Below the pieces are notes generated by a model that searched no databases, had not been told where the DNA came from, and was given only the letters and a program-made list of their open reading frames with translations. Shown piece by piece: positions 37,495 through 46,089 of a stretch of 64,000 bases of DNA. A program made the position numbers and the translations under genes. The number at the start of each line of letters is the position of its first letter. Position 1 is the first letter of the stretch. Source of the stretch: Dyadobacter diqingensis (lineage in GTDB: Bacteria; Bacteroidota; Bacteroidia; Cytophagales; Spirosomataceae); the NCBI RefSeq assembly GCF_024220585.1, contig NZ_JAMXKF010000014.1, forward strand, positions 62,001 through 126,000, written 5' to 3'.

Positions 37495-37583
37495 GCGTTA
37501 ATCGCATCGGGACAGCAACTTAGCGACTTAATTTTTCCTATATTAAGTCCCTGATTTCATATCTTCATCCCAATGCTATAACC

Positions 37584-38363
37584 ATGTACCAACATCTTCT
37601 TTTTCAGCATAACGACGGGGTTGTCAGGATAAACCTGAACCGGACGAATGTACACCATGCCCTAAATTCGGCACTGATCCGGGAAATTACCCAAGCCATT
37701 ACCGAAGCCCAAAACGATCCGAAGGCTCGTGTCATTGTTTTGACCGGTGAAGGCGATAAGGCATTTTGCTCAGGTTCCGATTTAAAAGCTGCCATGGAAT
37801 CGGGAAAGACTGCGGGAGAAATGTTGCGGGAAGATTTTAATCCCATGATCCAGGCCATCCGAAATATTCCCAAACCGGTTATTTGCCGGCTCAACGGTCT
37901 GGCTACCGGTGCTGGCTGCTCCCTCGCTCTGGCCTGCGATCTGGTTATAGCCAGTGAAGACGCGTACCTCAGCCAGATTTTTGTGCAAATTGGTCTGATG
38001 CCTGATGCCGGCTCCTGTTTCTTTTTACCAAGACTGATCGGCATGGCCAGGACATTTGAACTGGCTTCGACCGGCCGTAAGGTTTATGCACCGGAAGCAG
38101 CACAGATGGGGCTGATCAACAAATCTGTTCCCAGAGAAAACCTTGATGCAGCGATCGAACAAGCTGTCGCTTATTACCGGCAGGCGCCAACACTGGCAAT
38201 CGGTTTGATGAAACAGGTTTTTAACAAATCGTATGAATCAAATCTTGCCGAAATCCTGAACCTTGAAGCAGAAAGCCAGGAAAAGCTGTATCACAGCCGG
38301 GATGCCGCGGAAGGTATCTCATCTTTTTTACAAAAGAAACGACCTGATTATCAAGGCAACTAA
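37584..38363 (+). CDS. Enoyl-CoA hydratase/isomerase family protein
   Basis: A 259-residue crotonase-fold cytosolic enzyme acting on an acyl-CoA thioester. The oxyanion-hole regions are visible: KAFCSGSDLKAA near 60 and LNGLATGAGCSLALACDLVI near 105-124. LSQIFVQIGLMPDAGSCFFL resembles the PaaG branch (ring-opening isomerase/hydratase), with Asp in the MPDAG motif at the active-site loop. The usual C-terminal helices are present. No fatty-acid or phenylacetate genes surround it, so the exact substrate is open. Confidence 0.85.
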   Translation: MYQHLLFQHNDGVVRINLNRTNVHHALNSALIREITQAITEAQNDPKARVIVLTGEGDKAFCSGSDLKAAMESGKTAGEMLREDFNPMIQAIRNIPKPVICRLNGLATGAGCSLALACDLVIASEDAYLSQIFVQIGLMPDAGSCFFLPRLIGMARTFELASTGRKVYAPEAAQMGLINKSVPRENLDAAIEQAVAYYRQAPTLAIGLMKQVFNKSYESNLAEILNLEAESQEKLYHSRDAAEGISSFLQKKRPDYQGN

Positions 38364-38403
38364 TAAATAATTTGAAAAATATTAAAATTTTTCCCTCTTT
38401 TAC

Positions 38404-38434
38404 TTGCATACAAAAAATCCATCATCTACCTTTG
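38404..38434 (+). promoter_or_regulatory. Bacteroidota-type promoter of the tRNA-Arg/tRNA-Pro pair
   Basis: TTG (38404-38406), 20 bases, TACCTTTG (38427-38434), then 18 bases to the tRNA-Arg 5' end; a close match to the TTTG/TAnnTTTG pattern. Confidence 0.65.
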
Positions 38435-38452
38435 CAGTCCAATTCAAGGAAT

Positions 38453-38526
38453 GGATTTGTAGCTCAATTGGATAGAGCATCTCACTACGGATGAGAAGGT
38501 TTGGGGTTCGAATCCCTACAAGTCCA
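38453..38526 (+). tRNA. tRNA-Arg (ACG)
   Basis: Acceptor GGATTTG pairs with CAAGTCC; D arm GCTC/GAGC; anticodon stem TCTCA/TGAGA around CTACGGA with anticodon ACG; T loop TTCGAAT. A34 is the substrate of the TadA deaminase encoded at 15831-16277. CCA is not encoded. Confidence 0.95.
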
Positions 38527-38529
38527 CAA

Positions 38530-38560
38530 AAAAGCACTTATCAAACCGATAAGTGCTTTT
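38530..38560 (+). terminator. Hairpin between tRNA-Arg and tRNA-Pro
   Basis: aaaagcactta (38530-38540) pairs with taagtgctttt (38550-38560), loop of 9, followed by T residues. I see no separate promoter for tRNA-Pro, so read-through or processing here is likely. Confidence 0.6.
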
Positions 38561-38584
38561 TACTGAAAAGAAAAATTCTTGATT

Positions 38585-38659
<75 letters not shown>

Positions 38660-38713
38660 AAAAATGAAGCACTTAATTTTCTCAGAATAAAAAAATTAAG
38701 GCTAATGAGAAAA

Positions 38714-38754
38714 CAAAAAGAGGTTAATCAAGAAATTTGATTGACCTCTTTTTG
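38714..38754 (+). terminator. Strong terminator after tRNA-Pro
   Basis: caaaaagaggttaatca (38714-38730) with tgattgacctctttttg (38738-38754): 17 bp with one G-U pair, loop of 7, followed by a T run. Confidence 0.8.
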
Positions 38755-39237
38755 TTTTTTTATCATTCGAAAATCCTCCCACATCCCATTATCTTCCCCC
38801 TCAGATAATGTCTTAATTTCTTACTCGCATTTGTTACTAACAACAGTTAATTAGTATTGTCAGCCAAGGATAGCAAAAAAATCTTAGAACCGCTCTTTAG
38901 TTGTTTTTTTATTCAATTGACCGTTGTGATCGTGACGGGAATATATAACACATTTATATAAAACAACTTACCTTATTTATTTCAGTTAAGGTATCAAATT
39001 GGCATCAGATGTGTTACATTTAAATCTTTTTATCTATTAATCCGTTATGTGATTGAGAGTCGATTTATTAAACTAAAATCAGATATTTTAATCGGTGGTT
39101 ATTGAAATAACTTATAAATATATAGATTCAATAGCAACATTTAATCCCCCCATTAAATGTCCCTTAAAAAAATAAATAATATTTATAAGTAGATAAATAT
39201 TAGTTTTATCTCTGCTACATAAAACACTTTCAAAATT
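38755..39237. other. AT-rich upstream region of the two-gene island
   Basis: Nearly 500 very AT-rich bases with no gene, no integrase and no visible copy of the tRNA 3' end. It presumably carries the promoter of the Panacea-like gene; I found no TAnnTTTG box close to the start. Confidence 0.5.
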
Positions 39238-39774
39238 ATGTTTAAGGTTAAGGCATTTGAGTACCTCATAGACGGATTTGTCACTTGGTACACAAGAGAG
39301 AAGCCTAATTCTGACTATACCTCGGACTTCACCAAGTTGAAGCTAATCAAACTTCTATTTTTTGTATCTGCAGTTAACGCAGACACAGACAACGATGGCT
39401 TGTTGGATGTGTTTAACAATTTTTATGCCTTACCTTTCGGTCACGTGGAAAGTGACGTTTATGACAACCTTGGCCAGAGCGTTAAGTATACTCTCGCGAG
39501 AAGTGGAATATCAAGAAATATTGTACCCGAAGGCTACTACGATGAAATTGATCATTTAAAAGCTAGATTGGACGAATCATTAAAATCCTTAATTTTAAAA
39601 AATAGATCTTTGGTTTCTTATTCTGCCTCCGACCTAGTAGAGCTGAGTCATCAGTGGTATTCATGGAAAAGCACCTTTAGCCTAGCGAGAAGTATCAACA
39701 AGTTTTCTTTACCCATTGATCCGCTGATTATAAAGAAAGAAAGTAAGATATATAGACTAAGATACCAGTCGTAA
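39238..39774 (+). CDS. Panacea/SocA (DUF4065)-like protein, candidate antitoxin
   Basis: A 178-residue cytosolic protein. The segment KLKLIKLLFFVSAVNADTDN (residues ~32-51) followed by NNFYALPFGHVESDVYDNL fits the Panacea/DUF4065 pattern (KLqKLLyfa ... fxAwxyGPvxxxVY). The end of the domain, ASDLVELSHQWYSWKST, matches the L-x-x-L-S-H and W pattern near its C-terminus. Known Panacea proteins (PanA) neutralise very varied toxins encoded next to them, or act as proteolytic adaptors (SocA). Its stop codon overlaps the next start (TAATG), so the two genes are translated as a pair. Base composition is clearly richer in A+T than in the genes on both sides, which suggests acquisition. The family call is by pattern only. 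Confidence 0.65.
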   Translation: MFKVKAFEYLIDGFVTWYTREKPNSDYTSDFTKLKLIKLLFFVSAVNADTDNDGLLDVFNNFYALPFGHVESDVYDNLGQSVKYTLARSGISRNIVPEGYYDEIDHLKARLDESLKSLILKNRSLVSYSASDLVELSHQWYSWKSTFSLARSINKFSLPIDPLIIKKESKIYRLRYQS

Positions 39775-41690
39775 TGTATTTAAGTGCTATCCAATCCTCC
39801 TTTAGTGATCCATTTTCTTCTGGCTTAGACCCTTTAACCAACAGCCAAAACACTGAAAACAAGATCGTTGCAACCACAAACTTACTACTTTCATTCTCGG
39901 AGGATTTTTATAAAAATTTAAATCTTTCTTTGATTTCGGGGGAATATATTCGAGAGCCTGAATTTCTGAATAATTTAGAAAGTACTCTGCAATTGTTTTC
40001 CCCAAGTTATTACTTTGATCAATCAGTTACAGATGACGAAAGTGTAAATCAACTCAACAATCTAATAATATCAGCATTTAAAATATACAGCTATTCTTTA
40101 AGAAATTATAAGCACTTTCATTCGAACGTTACGCGAGACTATAATTCAATTGATACTTCAATTCGATTCAATGCAATAAAAAGCATGCGGTTTGACAACA
40201 TGCCAGCCTCACTGGCATCAGTGGTTGATCAGGCTCACGAATTTCGGACGATTAATATAAAACTCGCCGAATACGATCATCATATTTCGGCTAGGCCCAA
40301 CATCTTAAAAGAGCTAGTCTTATTATCTCACAATCTGAAGGAGCGATCTCAAGAAAGTAATATAATCTATTCGATACTACTTGATAAATGTGTCTTCCTT
40401 TTGCAAAAAATAAGCTATCGTTATAAGCAAAGCGAACAAAATTTTTTATACGCAATTGACTTTGTCGAAAGAGAATTGAATGATGAAAATCTTGATCAAT
40501 ACTTTTTCCAAGATTTTAGCGTAATTACGAAATTACATTATGATGTGGATAACGGTGTTTCATCAAGGGATTTTACAAGCACCTTAAATACAGCGCTTAG
40601 GAACTACCAAAATAATCAAAACCTAACTTATGAGAACTTTCATTGTATTGTAAAAAAGTACAAGATCCTTAATGTTAGTGAAAGTAAACTTATCGAAATT
40701 TCGGACAAGTTCACATCTCATTTTTCTTTCCAAAGTGAAGAAATAAATGATTTTGACAAAAGGGCTTATGAGATTACTAAAAATTACATATTCAATAATA
40801 GATTTTCAGTCCTAACGAATATCGATCACATACCTTTCAGTGAATTATTGAAAGAAATCAATAACATAGATTTTTTACAGCAGGAAACGAAAGTTTTTAA
40901 CTATTTCCCGTATTTAAAAATTTGTCAACACCTAACTAAACAATTAGATTCACTTCTTGAGCCCGGCAGACAATCTAAGTATGATGAGAATTTCGAAAAA
41001 ATAATTTACTATTTTAAATATCTCAGACAATTTCAGGAAATACTTAAGAAAAACTTTGATTGGTGTAAGGATCGTAATTTCTCTCCTTATCAAATGCCAA
41101 TATCTGAATGTACAAGAACGGTTGAGCGTGATGAACATCAAGTGCAGGTATTTTTAGCTTCTTCGATTGTTTTACCTATTGATTACGAACGTGTTCAAAA
41201 AGATGTGGCAACTGTAACTTCTGATTATATTAAATTAGAGACAATTTCAAAGGTTCAAAGCAGTATCTTAGTTGACATTAAAAAAATTCAAGATATCAAG
41301 GAAACGATTGAGAAGACAGATAAAAAACATATTGAGATTTTAAGTGTTTTTGCAGCAATTGTGCTTTTTGTTTCGTCAAATATTCAAGTGTTTAACAAAA
41401 CAGAAACTATTGAAGATGCATTAAGATTTATGTTAATTTTCGCCTATGTTATGATCCTTTTTATTATCATAATCTGGATGATTACTCGGGAAAGTTCATT
41501 TGCAATAAAAAAAATTCCATGGATTCACTGGATTTTAATAGCTGGATTGGCCATTTCTACTATCTATGCATTGGTTATTTCTACGCCAACTATTAACAGT
41601 AAGGCTATAAACTCGCGAGTAGATTCACTAGTTAATGTAAGATTAAAAAATAAAGAGGTACTAATTAAAAAACACTCTCAAGTAAAATAG
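39774..41690 (+). CDS. Large helical protein with three C-terminal membrane segments, candidate effector
   Basis: A 638-residue protein of no family that I recognise. Residues 1 to about 490 look helical and soluble, with many charged and aromatic residues. I found no Walker A, nuclease, protease, NAD-binding or TIR motif. Residues ~495-521 are a likely coiled coil (VDIKKIQDIKETIEKTDKKH). They lead straight into a hydrophobic helix (ILSVFAAIVLFVSSNIQVF, ~522-540), then FMLIFAYVMILFIIIIWM (~552-569) and IHWILIAGLAISTIYALVI (~584-602), and a basic tail. The order sensor, coiled coil, membrane helices resembles effectors that disrupt the inner membrane. Coupled to the Panacea-like gene, it may be the toxin or effector of a TA or anti-phage pair. 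Confidence 0.6.
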   Translation: MYLSAIQSSFSDPFSSGLDPLTNSQNTENKIVATTNLLLSFSEDFYKNLNLSLISGEYIREPEFLNNLESTLQLFSPSYYFDQSVTDDESVNQLNNLIISAFKIYSYSLRNYKHFHSNVTRDYNSIDTSIRFNAIKSMRFDNMPASLASVVDQAHEFRTINIKLAEYDHHISARPNILKELVLLSHNLKERSQESNIIYSILLDKCVFLLQKISYRYKQSEQNFLYAIDFVERELNDENLDQYFFQDFSVITKLHYDVDNGVSSRDFTSTLNTALRNYQNNQNLTYENFHCIVKKYKILNVSESKLIEISDKFTSHFSFQSEEINDFDKRAYEITKNYIFNNRFSVLTNIDHIPFSELLKEINNIDFLQQETKVFNYFPYLKICQHLTKQLDSLLEPGRQSKYDENFEKIIYYFKYLRQFQEILKKNFDWCKDRNFSPYQMPISECTRTVERDEHQVQVFLASSIVLPIDYERVQKDVATVTSDYIKLETISKVQSSILVDIKKIQDIKETIEKTDKKHIEILSVFAAIVLFVSSNIQVFNKTETIEDALRFMLIFAYVMILFIIIIWMITRESSFAIKKIPWIHWILIAGLAISTIYALVISTPTINSKAINSRVDSLVNVRLKNKEVLIKKHSQVK

Positions 41691-41745
41691 GTAGGCTTCA
41701 GATTAAGTCTCAACTAATACAGAAAACATGGATTGACTCCCAAAG

Positions 41746-41944
41746 CTAAGTTTTAATAGTTATCTGCTTCAGTTCTCCATCCTGATCACGATACCATTCC
41801 GTTTTGTGAAGGAAATACTACTTTTAACCTCGCGATCCGGATCTTCCATTTGATTCTTTTTCTTAAGTAACTTTTTGTAAGCCCCAAAATATGGATGATA
41901 CCCGTATTCTTCTTCATTCAAATTCCCAAACGCGTTGTGCGATT
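41746..41944 (-). pseudogene. Truncated, frameshifted gene fragment at the island edge
   Basis: On the minus strand a frame entered at 41944 (just after an in-frame stop) reads HNAFGNLNEEEYGYHPYFGA and KKLLKKKNQMEDPDREVKSS. After a one-base shift at a short T run it continues as FLHKTEWYRDQDGELKQITI, ending in a stop at 41746-41748. It looks like the last ~65 codons of a lost gene. The family is unknown. Confidence 0.35.
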
Positions 41945-42054
41945 AAAAAAATTGACTTAATAATTGTCGAAATGTAAACCGGCTCGTTTTTCATAAATAG
42001 TGCACTTTGCGTCTTACAAATGACCATCATCACAGTGCTTTTTGCTTGAAAGCA

Positions 42055-44034
42055 TTACCGTATCAACAAAACCGTCCCCTTACCGGTAATCCGCTCGCCA
42101 TCCTCAGTTACTGCTTCAAGTTTCCAGACATAGGTCCCGCTTGCTGCTTCAATCCCTTTTATCCGGCCATCCCAACCTTCGCTCAGCTGACTGCCAAAAT
42201 ATACGACTTCGCCCCAACGGTTGTAAACGTTCAGATATTTCAGGGAAGATATTCCTTTCGCAACGGGCAGAAGTATTTCATTCTTACCGTCTCCGTTGGG
42301 CGTAAACACGTCGGGCAGTACGATCCAGGCGGGCGGAATGACTGTTAAATTTACTTTTCCCTGCCCTTTGCAGCCTTGTGGGGTACTTAACTCCACGGTA
42401 TAAGCCTGACTACTCTTTAATGTTGCCCGGGGATTTGCCACGGCCGGATCATCCAGACCGGTCGCTGGAAGCCAACTATATTTTACACCTGATATCCCGT
42501 TTAGCTGAGCCGAAGAAGCAAAAAGCTGATAGGGTTTGTCATAAGGGATCAAGGCATCCGGTGAAACTGAAACCTCAATGGCCGGGATAACCGTAACCAA
42601 AACGGTGTCCTGCCGGGAACAGTTACCTTTTACCGCCTTCACAATGTATTCCATGGTCTGTACCGGTGACGCAAACGGGTCTTTCGCCGATGGATTATCG
42701 AGGCCATCGGCCGGTGCCCAGCTATAATCTGTAACATTGCCGGTTGTCAGTAACTGCACTTTTTGTCCCAGGCAAATGATCGTGTCTGCAAGGGTTCTCA
42801 GCTGAATTGCACCAGTAGAGGGCACATCCACCGAAGTTTCCTTGATACAACCATTGGCATCTTTTACAAAAATCCTGAAACTACCCGAAGCGACTTTAAA
42901 CGTACCTGACGCCTGAAACTTGACCGAGTCCAGCGAATATTGAAATGGTGATGTACCGTTGGAAGCATTTATTACCAGGTCAGCCCCGATCTGGCATTCA
43001 TCCTGCTTTACGGATACCGATACATCCGGAAAAGTTACCGTCGTCTTTTTAATATTGATGATCGCATTGCCGCAGGTTTCATTAATGATCCTAAGACTTA
43101 CACTTTTTGTTCCCGTTGTAGTCCATCGCAGCGCATAAGGCCCCCTTCCGCTACCATTGAGGATGGTTGCTCCATCGAAATCCCATTCAAAAGTGTAACC
43201 TGATCCCGCAGGCAAAACACCGGTATACGCTACTTTGATATTCCCGTTGCCACAGGAAGGATTGGGATTGATCAGAAAGTCGGCCGTGACGTTGATACTG
43301 GAAACCGCACAGATATCCTGATAGGTTTTAGACACTGCTGACTGGTCGGAAAAATAGTTGGCGAACGACAAATAGGCAAAATTAGCCTCGCCCGACTCAC
43401 AGGTCACCTGCCCATCGTCCCTGTAAACGTAAACCGGTGTCCCCGTCTTCCCTACATACCGCTTATCAGCGTCATTGTAAGTAACAAAAAGCGTATTATT
43501 AACGTACACATCCATCTTTCCGCTTTGTCCGTTACGTGTGAACGTCAGTAAATAATACGTGTTTGCGTTAAAAAAAGGACATGGTCCTGCCCCGCCGCCC
43601 GGATAAAAATCAAGGCAACGGTCGGGAGAACCTGCAAGGTCCTTAAAATAAATTCCCTGGTCCGACTGCCCGTTTGAAAAATCAATGATACGGGTCCTGA
43701 TCTTACCCCAGCTTACATTTTTCACATACATCTGGATCGTATAAGTATCGGTAATCGTCCCCTCATTGTTGGCATACATCAACCCGCCATGCAGATTATT
43801 GTGGTATAACTTTCGCTGCAAACCACAGGACAAAACATCCTCTGTGAAATTGCCGGCATTACCCGCAACGGCACAACTACCCGGCGCATTCACAGCGACC
43901 AGATCAGGCCCGCAGGTTGGCTGAGCTACCTCGAGGTTATTATCAAAACGATATACGTGTGCAACGGTCTGTGCCCGGGAATTGGTGATCAGCAGGAAGA
44001 AGGTTATTACTTGTAAAAATCCCAGCTTCATCAT
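42055..44034 (-). CDS. Secreted PKD/LamG-type protein with CHU_C (T9SS type B) domain
   Basis: A 659-residue protein beginning with a signal peptide (MMKLGFLQVITFFLLITNSR ending in AQ). Residues ~20-235 look like a concanavalin A/LamG-type beta sandwich (IQMYVKNVSWG, MDVYVNNTLFVTYNDADK). Residues ~245-570 are PKD-like and Ig-like beta domains with SWLPATGLDDPAVANPRAT-type turns. The last ~90 residues are the gliding-motility-associated C-terminal domain (LPDVFTPNGDGKNEILLPV, NVYNRWGEVVY, GTYVWKLE), a type B sorting signal for type IX secretion. It is a probable surface protein with no catalytic motif. It stands alone. Confidence 0.88.
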   Translation of the reverse strand: MMKLGFLQVITFFLLITNSRAQTVAHVYRFDNNLEVAQPTCGPDLVAVNAPGSCAVAGNAGNFTEDVLSCGLQRKLYHNNLHGGLMYANNEGTITDTYTIQMYVKNVSWGKIRTRIIDFSNGQSDQGIYFKDLAGSPDRCLDFYPGGGAGPCPFFNANTYYLLTFTRNGQSGKMDVYVNNTLFVTYNDADKRYVGKTGTPVYVYRDDGQVTCESGEANFAYLSFANYFSDQSAVSKTYQDICAVSSINVTADFLINPNPSCGNGNIKVAYTGVLPAGSGYTFEWDFDGATILNGSGRGPYALRWTTTGTKSVSLRIINETCGNAIINIKKTTVTFPDVSVSVKQDECQIGADLVINASNGTSPFQYSLDSVKFQASGTFKVASGSFRIFVKDANGCIKETSVDVPSTGAIQLRTLADTIICLGQKVQLLTTGNVTDYSWAPADGLDNPSAKDPFASPVQTMEYIVKAVKGNCSRQDTVLVTVIPAIEVSVSPDALIPYDKPYQLFASSAQLNGISGVKYSWLPATGLDDPAVANPRATLKSSQAYTVELSTPQGCKGQGKVNLTVIPPAWIVLPDVFTPNGDGKNEILLPVAKGISSLKYLNVYNRWGEVVYFGSQLSEGWDGRIKGIEAASGTYVWKLEAVTEDGERITGKGTVLLIR

Positions 44035-44244
44035 GAGGGCACAAAGAGTCTGATTACAACTAACGCGAGTAAAGCACCGAAATATTCTTTCGAACTATTT
44101 CTACTTTTAAATTTACGAGGAAACCTTACATTTCAATCTTAAGTGCAGAAGAAATTATTTAATGCAGCGTGGTAATTCCGGGACTTCCTGTGCAGGAAAG
44201 GATTTTATACAGAGTAAGGGAGAATATCCGGCAAAAAAATGAAA

Positions 44245-44290
44245 TTCAAAGTGTAAGGCAGCGATCAAAAATGACCCCTCACACTTTGAA
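44245..44290 (-). terminator. Hairpin downstream of the DUF2958 gene
   Basis: Inverted repeat ttcaaagtgt (44245-44254) and acactttgaa (44281-44290) with a 26-base loop, 10 bases after the DUF2958-like gene's stop. The stem is modest. Confidence 0.35.
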
Positions 44291-44300
44291 AAATACCGGT

Positions 44301-44705
44301 TTAATTGAATTCGCGATCCGCGATGGCCCGGACAGCCCGTTTCAGAATCTCGTCATCGTCGGTGATTCTTTTAACCATTTTCGCAGCTTCAAAATAAACA
44401 CTCATCGGATATTGCCCCACGAAATCCTTATCCATTTCCACCATCGGCACTTTCAGCCTGGCATGTTTGATACTTTCGAGGTGTTCGATGGAGACATAAC
44501 TTAACTCTGGCGTACCCTGTCCAAGGTCGCACAGACCGTAAGCAATATTATTAACGGAATCAAGCTCTGATAATAACCAGATCGCTTTACCGTATTGAGA
44601 ATGTAATTTAACTACCGGGGCATGATCTTTCCCAAGTTCATTTTGAACTTCGAAAGCATTCTGGATCATGATCGCTCTGAAATCTTCTGTAATCATTTTT
44701 GACAT
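44301..44705 (-). CDS. DUF2958-like protein
   Basis: A 134-residue protein. The ATG at 44705 (MSKMITEDF) is chosen over a TTG at 44792. The core WLLSELDSVNNIAYGLCDLG followed by GTPELSYVSIEHLESIK matches the DUF2958 pattern (W-x-x-x-E-x-D ... GLxxLGxGxPELGYxSLxEL). These small proteins are often carried by conjugative or accessory DNA, and I know of no established function. A 38-codon frame lies 95 bases upstream on the same strand. Confidence 0.7.
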   Translation of the reverse strand: MSKMITEDFRAIMIQNAFEVQNELGKDHAPVVKLHSQYGKAIWLLSELDSVNNIAYGLCDLGQGTPELSYVSIEHLESIKHARLKVPMVEMDKDFVGQYPMSVYFEAAKMVKRITDDDEILKRAVRAIADREFN

Positions 44706-44800
44706 GATCCAAAGATAGTAGCTATATGAATATTTGACAATTAATAGCGGGACTAATGCACGTGTTGCCCACAAATGACTGCTTCCAGCCAACCGCGCTC

Positions 44801-44917
44801 CTACGACAAAATGTTGATCGGATGGTACTGAATTATTTCATCGCTGAAACGATCGGAGTTTCTGATCCACCACGCGACCAGCTTTTTATAAGCCTTTTTT
44901 CGCTGTCTTTTTTTCAT
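44801..44917 (-). CDS. Possible 38-residue basic small protein
   Basis: The ATG at 44917 is preceded by AGAGGA seven bases upstream, and a 38-codon frame runs to a TAG at 44801. The product starts MKKRQRKKAYKKLVAWWIRN and ends YHPINILS: strongly basic, then amphipathic. It lies on the same strand as, and just upstream of, the DUF2958-like gene, so it could be a leader or partner gene. No family is recognised. Confidence 0.4.
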   Translation of the reverse strand: MKKRQRKKAYKKLVAWWIRNSDRFSDEIIQYHPINILS

Positions 44918-45098
44918 TTGTCCTCTGGTTAAGTGTGTGTTATGCAAAATAAATACTCAGCAATAAGACTTTTTCAACGCCAGTCGGTCACAAACAAAAT
45001 AATAATATTATAATATCAAAAAATACAAAAAAATATTATTCTTAAAACGCATAAAAAACTCGGATATTCAGCCCTTAATCATCTGATTTTCTGCACAA

Positions 45099-45166
45099 AA
45101 AAATTCCTGAATTGATATCGATCCGCTTCACACAACGAAGCCGGAAATATCAATTCAGGAATTTTT
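45099..45166 (-). terminator. Long inverted repeat downstream of the TetR gene
   Basis: Perfect 20-bp arms aaaaattcctgaattgatat (45099-45118) and atatcaattcaggaattttt (45147-45166). The 28-base loop holds its own small gcttc/gaagc stem. It starts 30 bases after the TetR stop and works as a terminator in either direction. Confidence 0.75.
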
Positions 45167-45195
45167 GTTCCGTATTAATTCAAATAAAAAAGAAA

Positions 45196-45771
45196 CTAGT
45201 GCTTAATCATCCCAATCAGAAACTGGGCCAGCTTTTCAACCTGTTTCTTGTCCCGTGACAAAATGTATGTCTGCCACAGCCCTGTAAAATTCGCTGCGAT
45301 AAACTCCGCCAGCAACCTTGGATCCTTATCGGATGAAATTTCTCCAACCTTTTTTGCATCCGTTAAGAGCTGCTCAAAAAAGTTGACGATATCCTTCCAG
45401 TTGTTATTAATGATGGAATGAACACTCTGGTCAACCGTTGCAAGCTCAAACGTGGAGTTAACCGCCATACAGCATTTACCCGTATTGACAGTCGCTTCCA
45501 CAACACTGAGGATCATATTTTCCACCTTTTCCATGGGTGAAGTTCCCAGTGCCGCTTCTTTATGCTCTCTTAATTTTTCCGCAGCGTAGTTTCCCAAGCA
45601 CTGCAGATAAAGACTATGCTTATCGCCATAAGTATCGTATATACTACCCCGATTCAGTCCCATGGTCTGTACGAGGTCCTCCATGGAAGTCGCATTGTAA
45701 CCTTTTTCCCAAAAAAGATCACGCGCTTTTTCCATCCTTTCTTCCGGATCAAACTCTTTTTTACGTGCCAT
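45196..45771 (-). CDS. TetR/AcrR-family transcriptional regulator
   Basis: A 191-residue repressor. The N-terminal helix-turn-helix is at ~10-55 (RDLFWEKGYNATSMEDLVQT, then GLNRGSIYDTYGDKHSLYLQ). The C-terminal ligand domain includes TGKCCMAVNSTFELA, close to the C-terminal TetR type found in AcrR/YcdC-like members. A small hydrophobic ligand is expected but cannot be named. No transporter or enzyme gene is divergent from it; the next gene upstream is GH92, so its target may lie elsewhere or be itself. Confidence 0.88.
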   Translation of the reverse strand: MARKKEFDPEERMEKARDLFWEKGYNATSMEDLVQTMGLNRGSIYDTYGDKHSLYLQCLGNYAAEKLREHKEAALGTSPMEKVENMILSVVEATVNTGKCCMAVNSTFELATVDQSVHSIINNNWKDIVNFFEQLLTDAKKVGEISSDKDPRLLAEFIAANFTGLWQTYILSRDKKQVEKLAQFLIGMIKH

Positions 45772-46089
45772 ACTGCAAATTTACTATTTAGAACGTTTGT
45801 TCCAAAATATTTCACGATTAAATCTCCATTAGGCAACAATAGTTATTCATGATTAGTGCAAATCACCGGCTTTTTAAAACTATCCTCAGGTATAGTGACT
45901 TATAGCTTAACCTGGTTACTTAAAATCCAAAAGAAAATCCGGCATCAGTGTAAGTGATGCCGGATTTTTGTGTTTTCCAAAAAGTGGATTTACAGATAAA
46001 AGTCAGGGGTAGGAATAGTTTGTATTTTAAAATTCATGGCTAACGATAAGAGCCGGTTTAGGGGAAAAGGTTTAATGGCTGTCAAAAAT
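45772..46089. other. Intergenic region between TetR and GH92 genes
   Basis: About 320 bases holding the TetR promoter side and the terminator of the GH92 gene at 45934-45968; otherwise nothing recognisable. Confidence 0.5.
45934..45968 (-). terminator. Terminator of the GH92 gene
   Basis: aaaatccggcatca (45934-45947) with tgatgccggatttt (45955-45968): perfect 14-bp stem, loop of 7, A/T tracts on both sides, about 120 bases after the GH92 stop. Confidence 0.75.
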
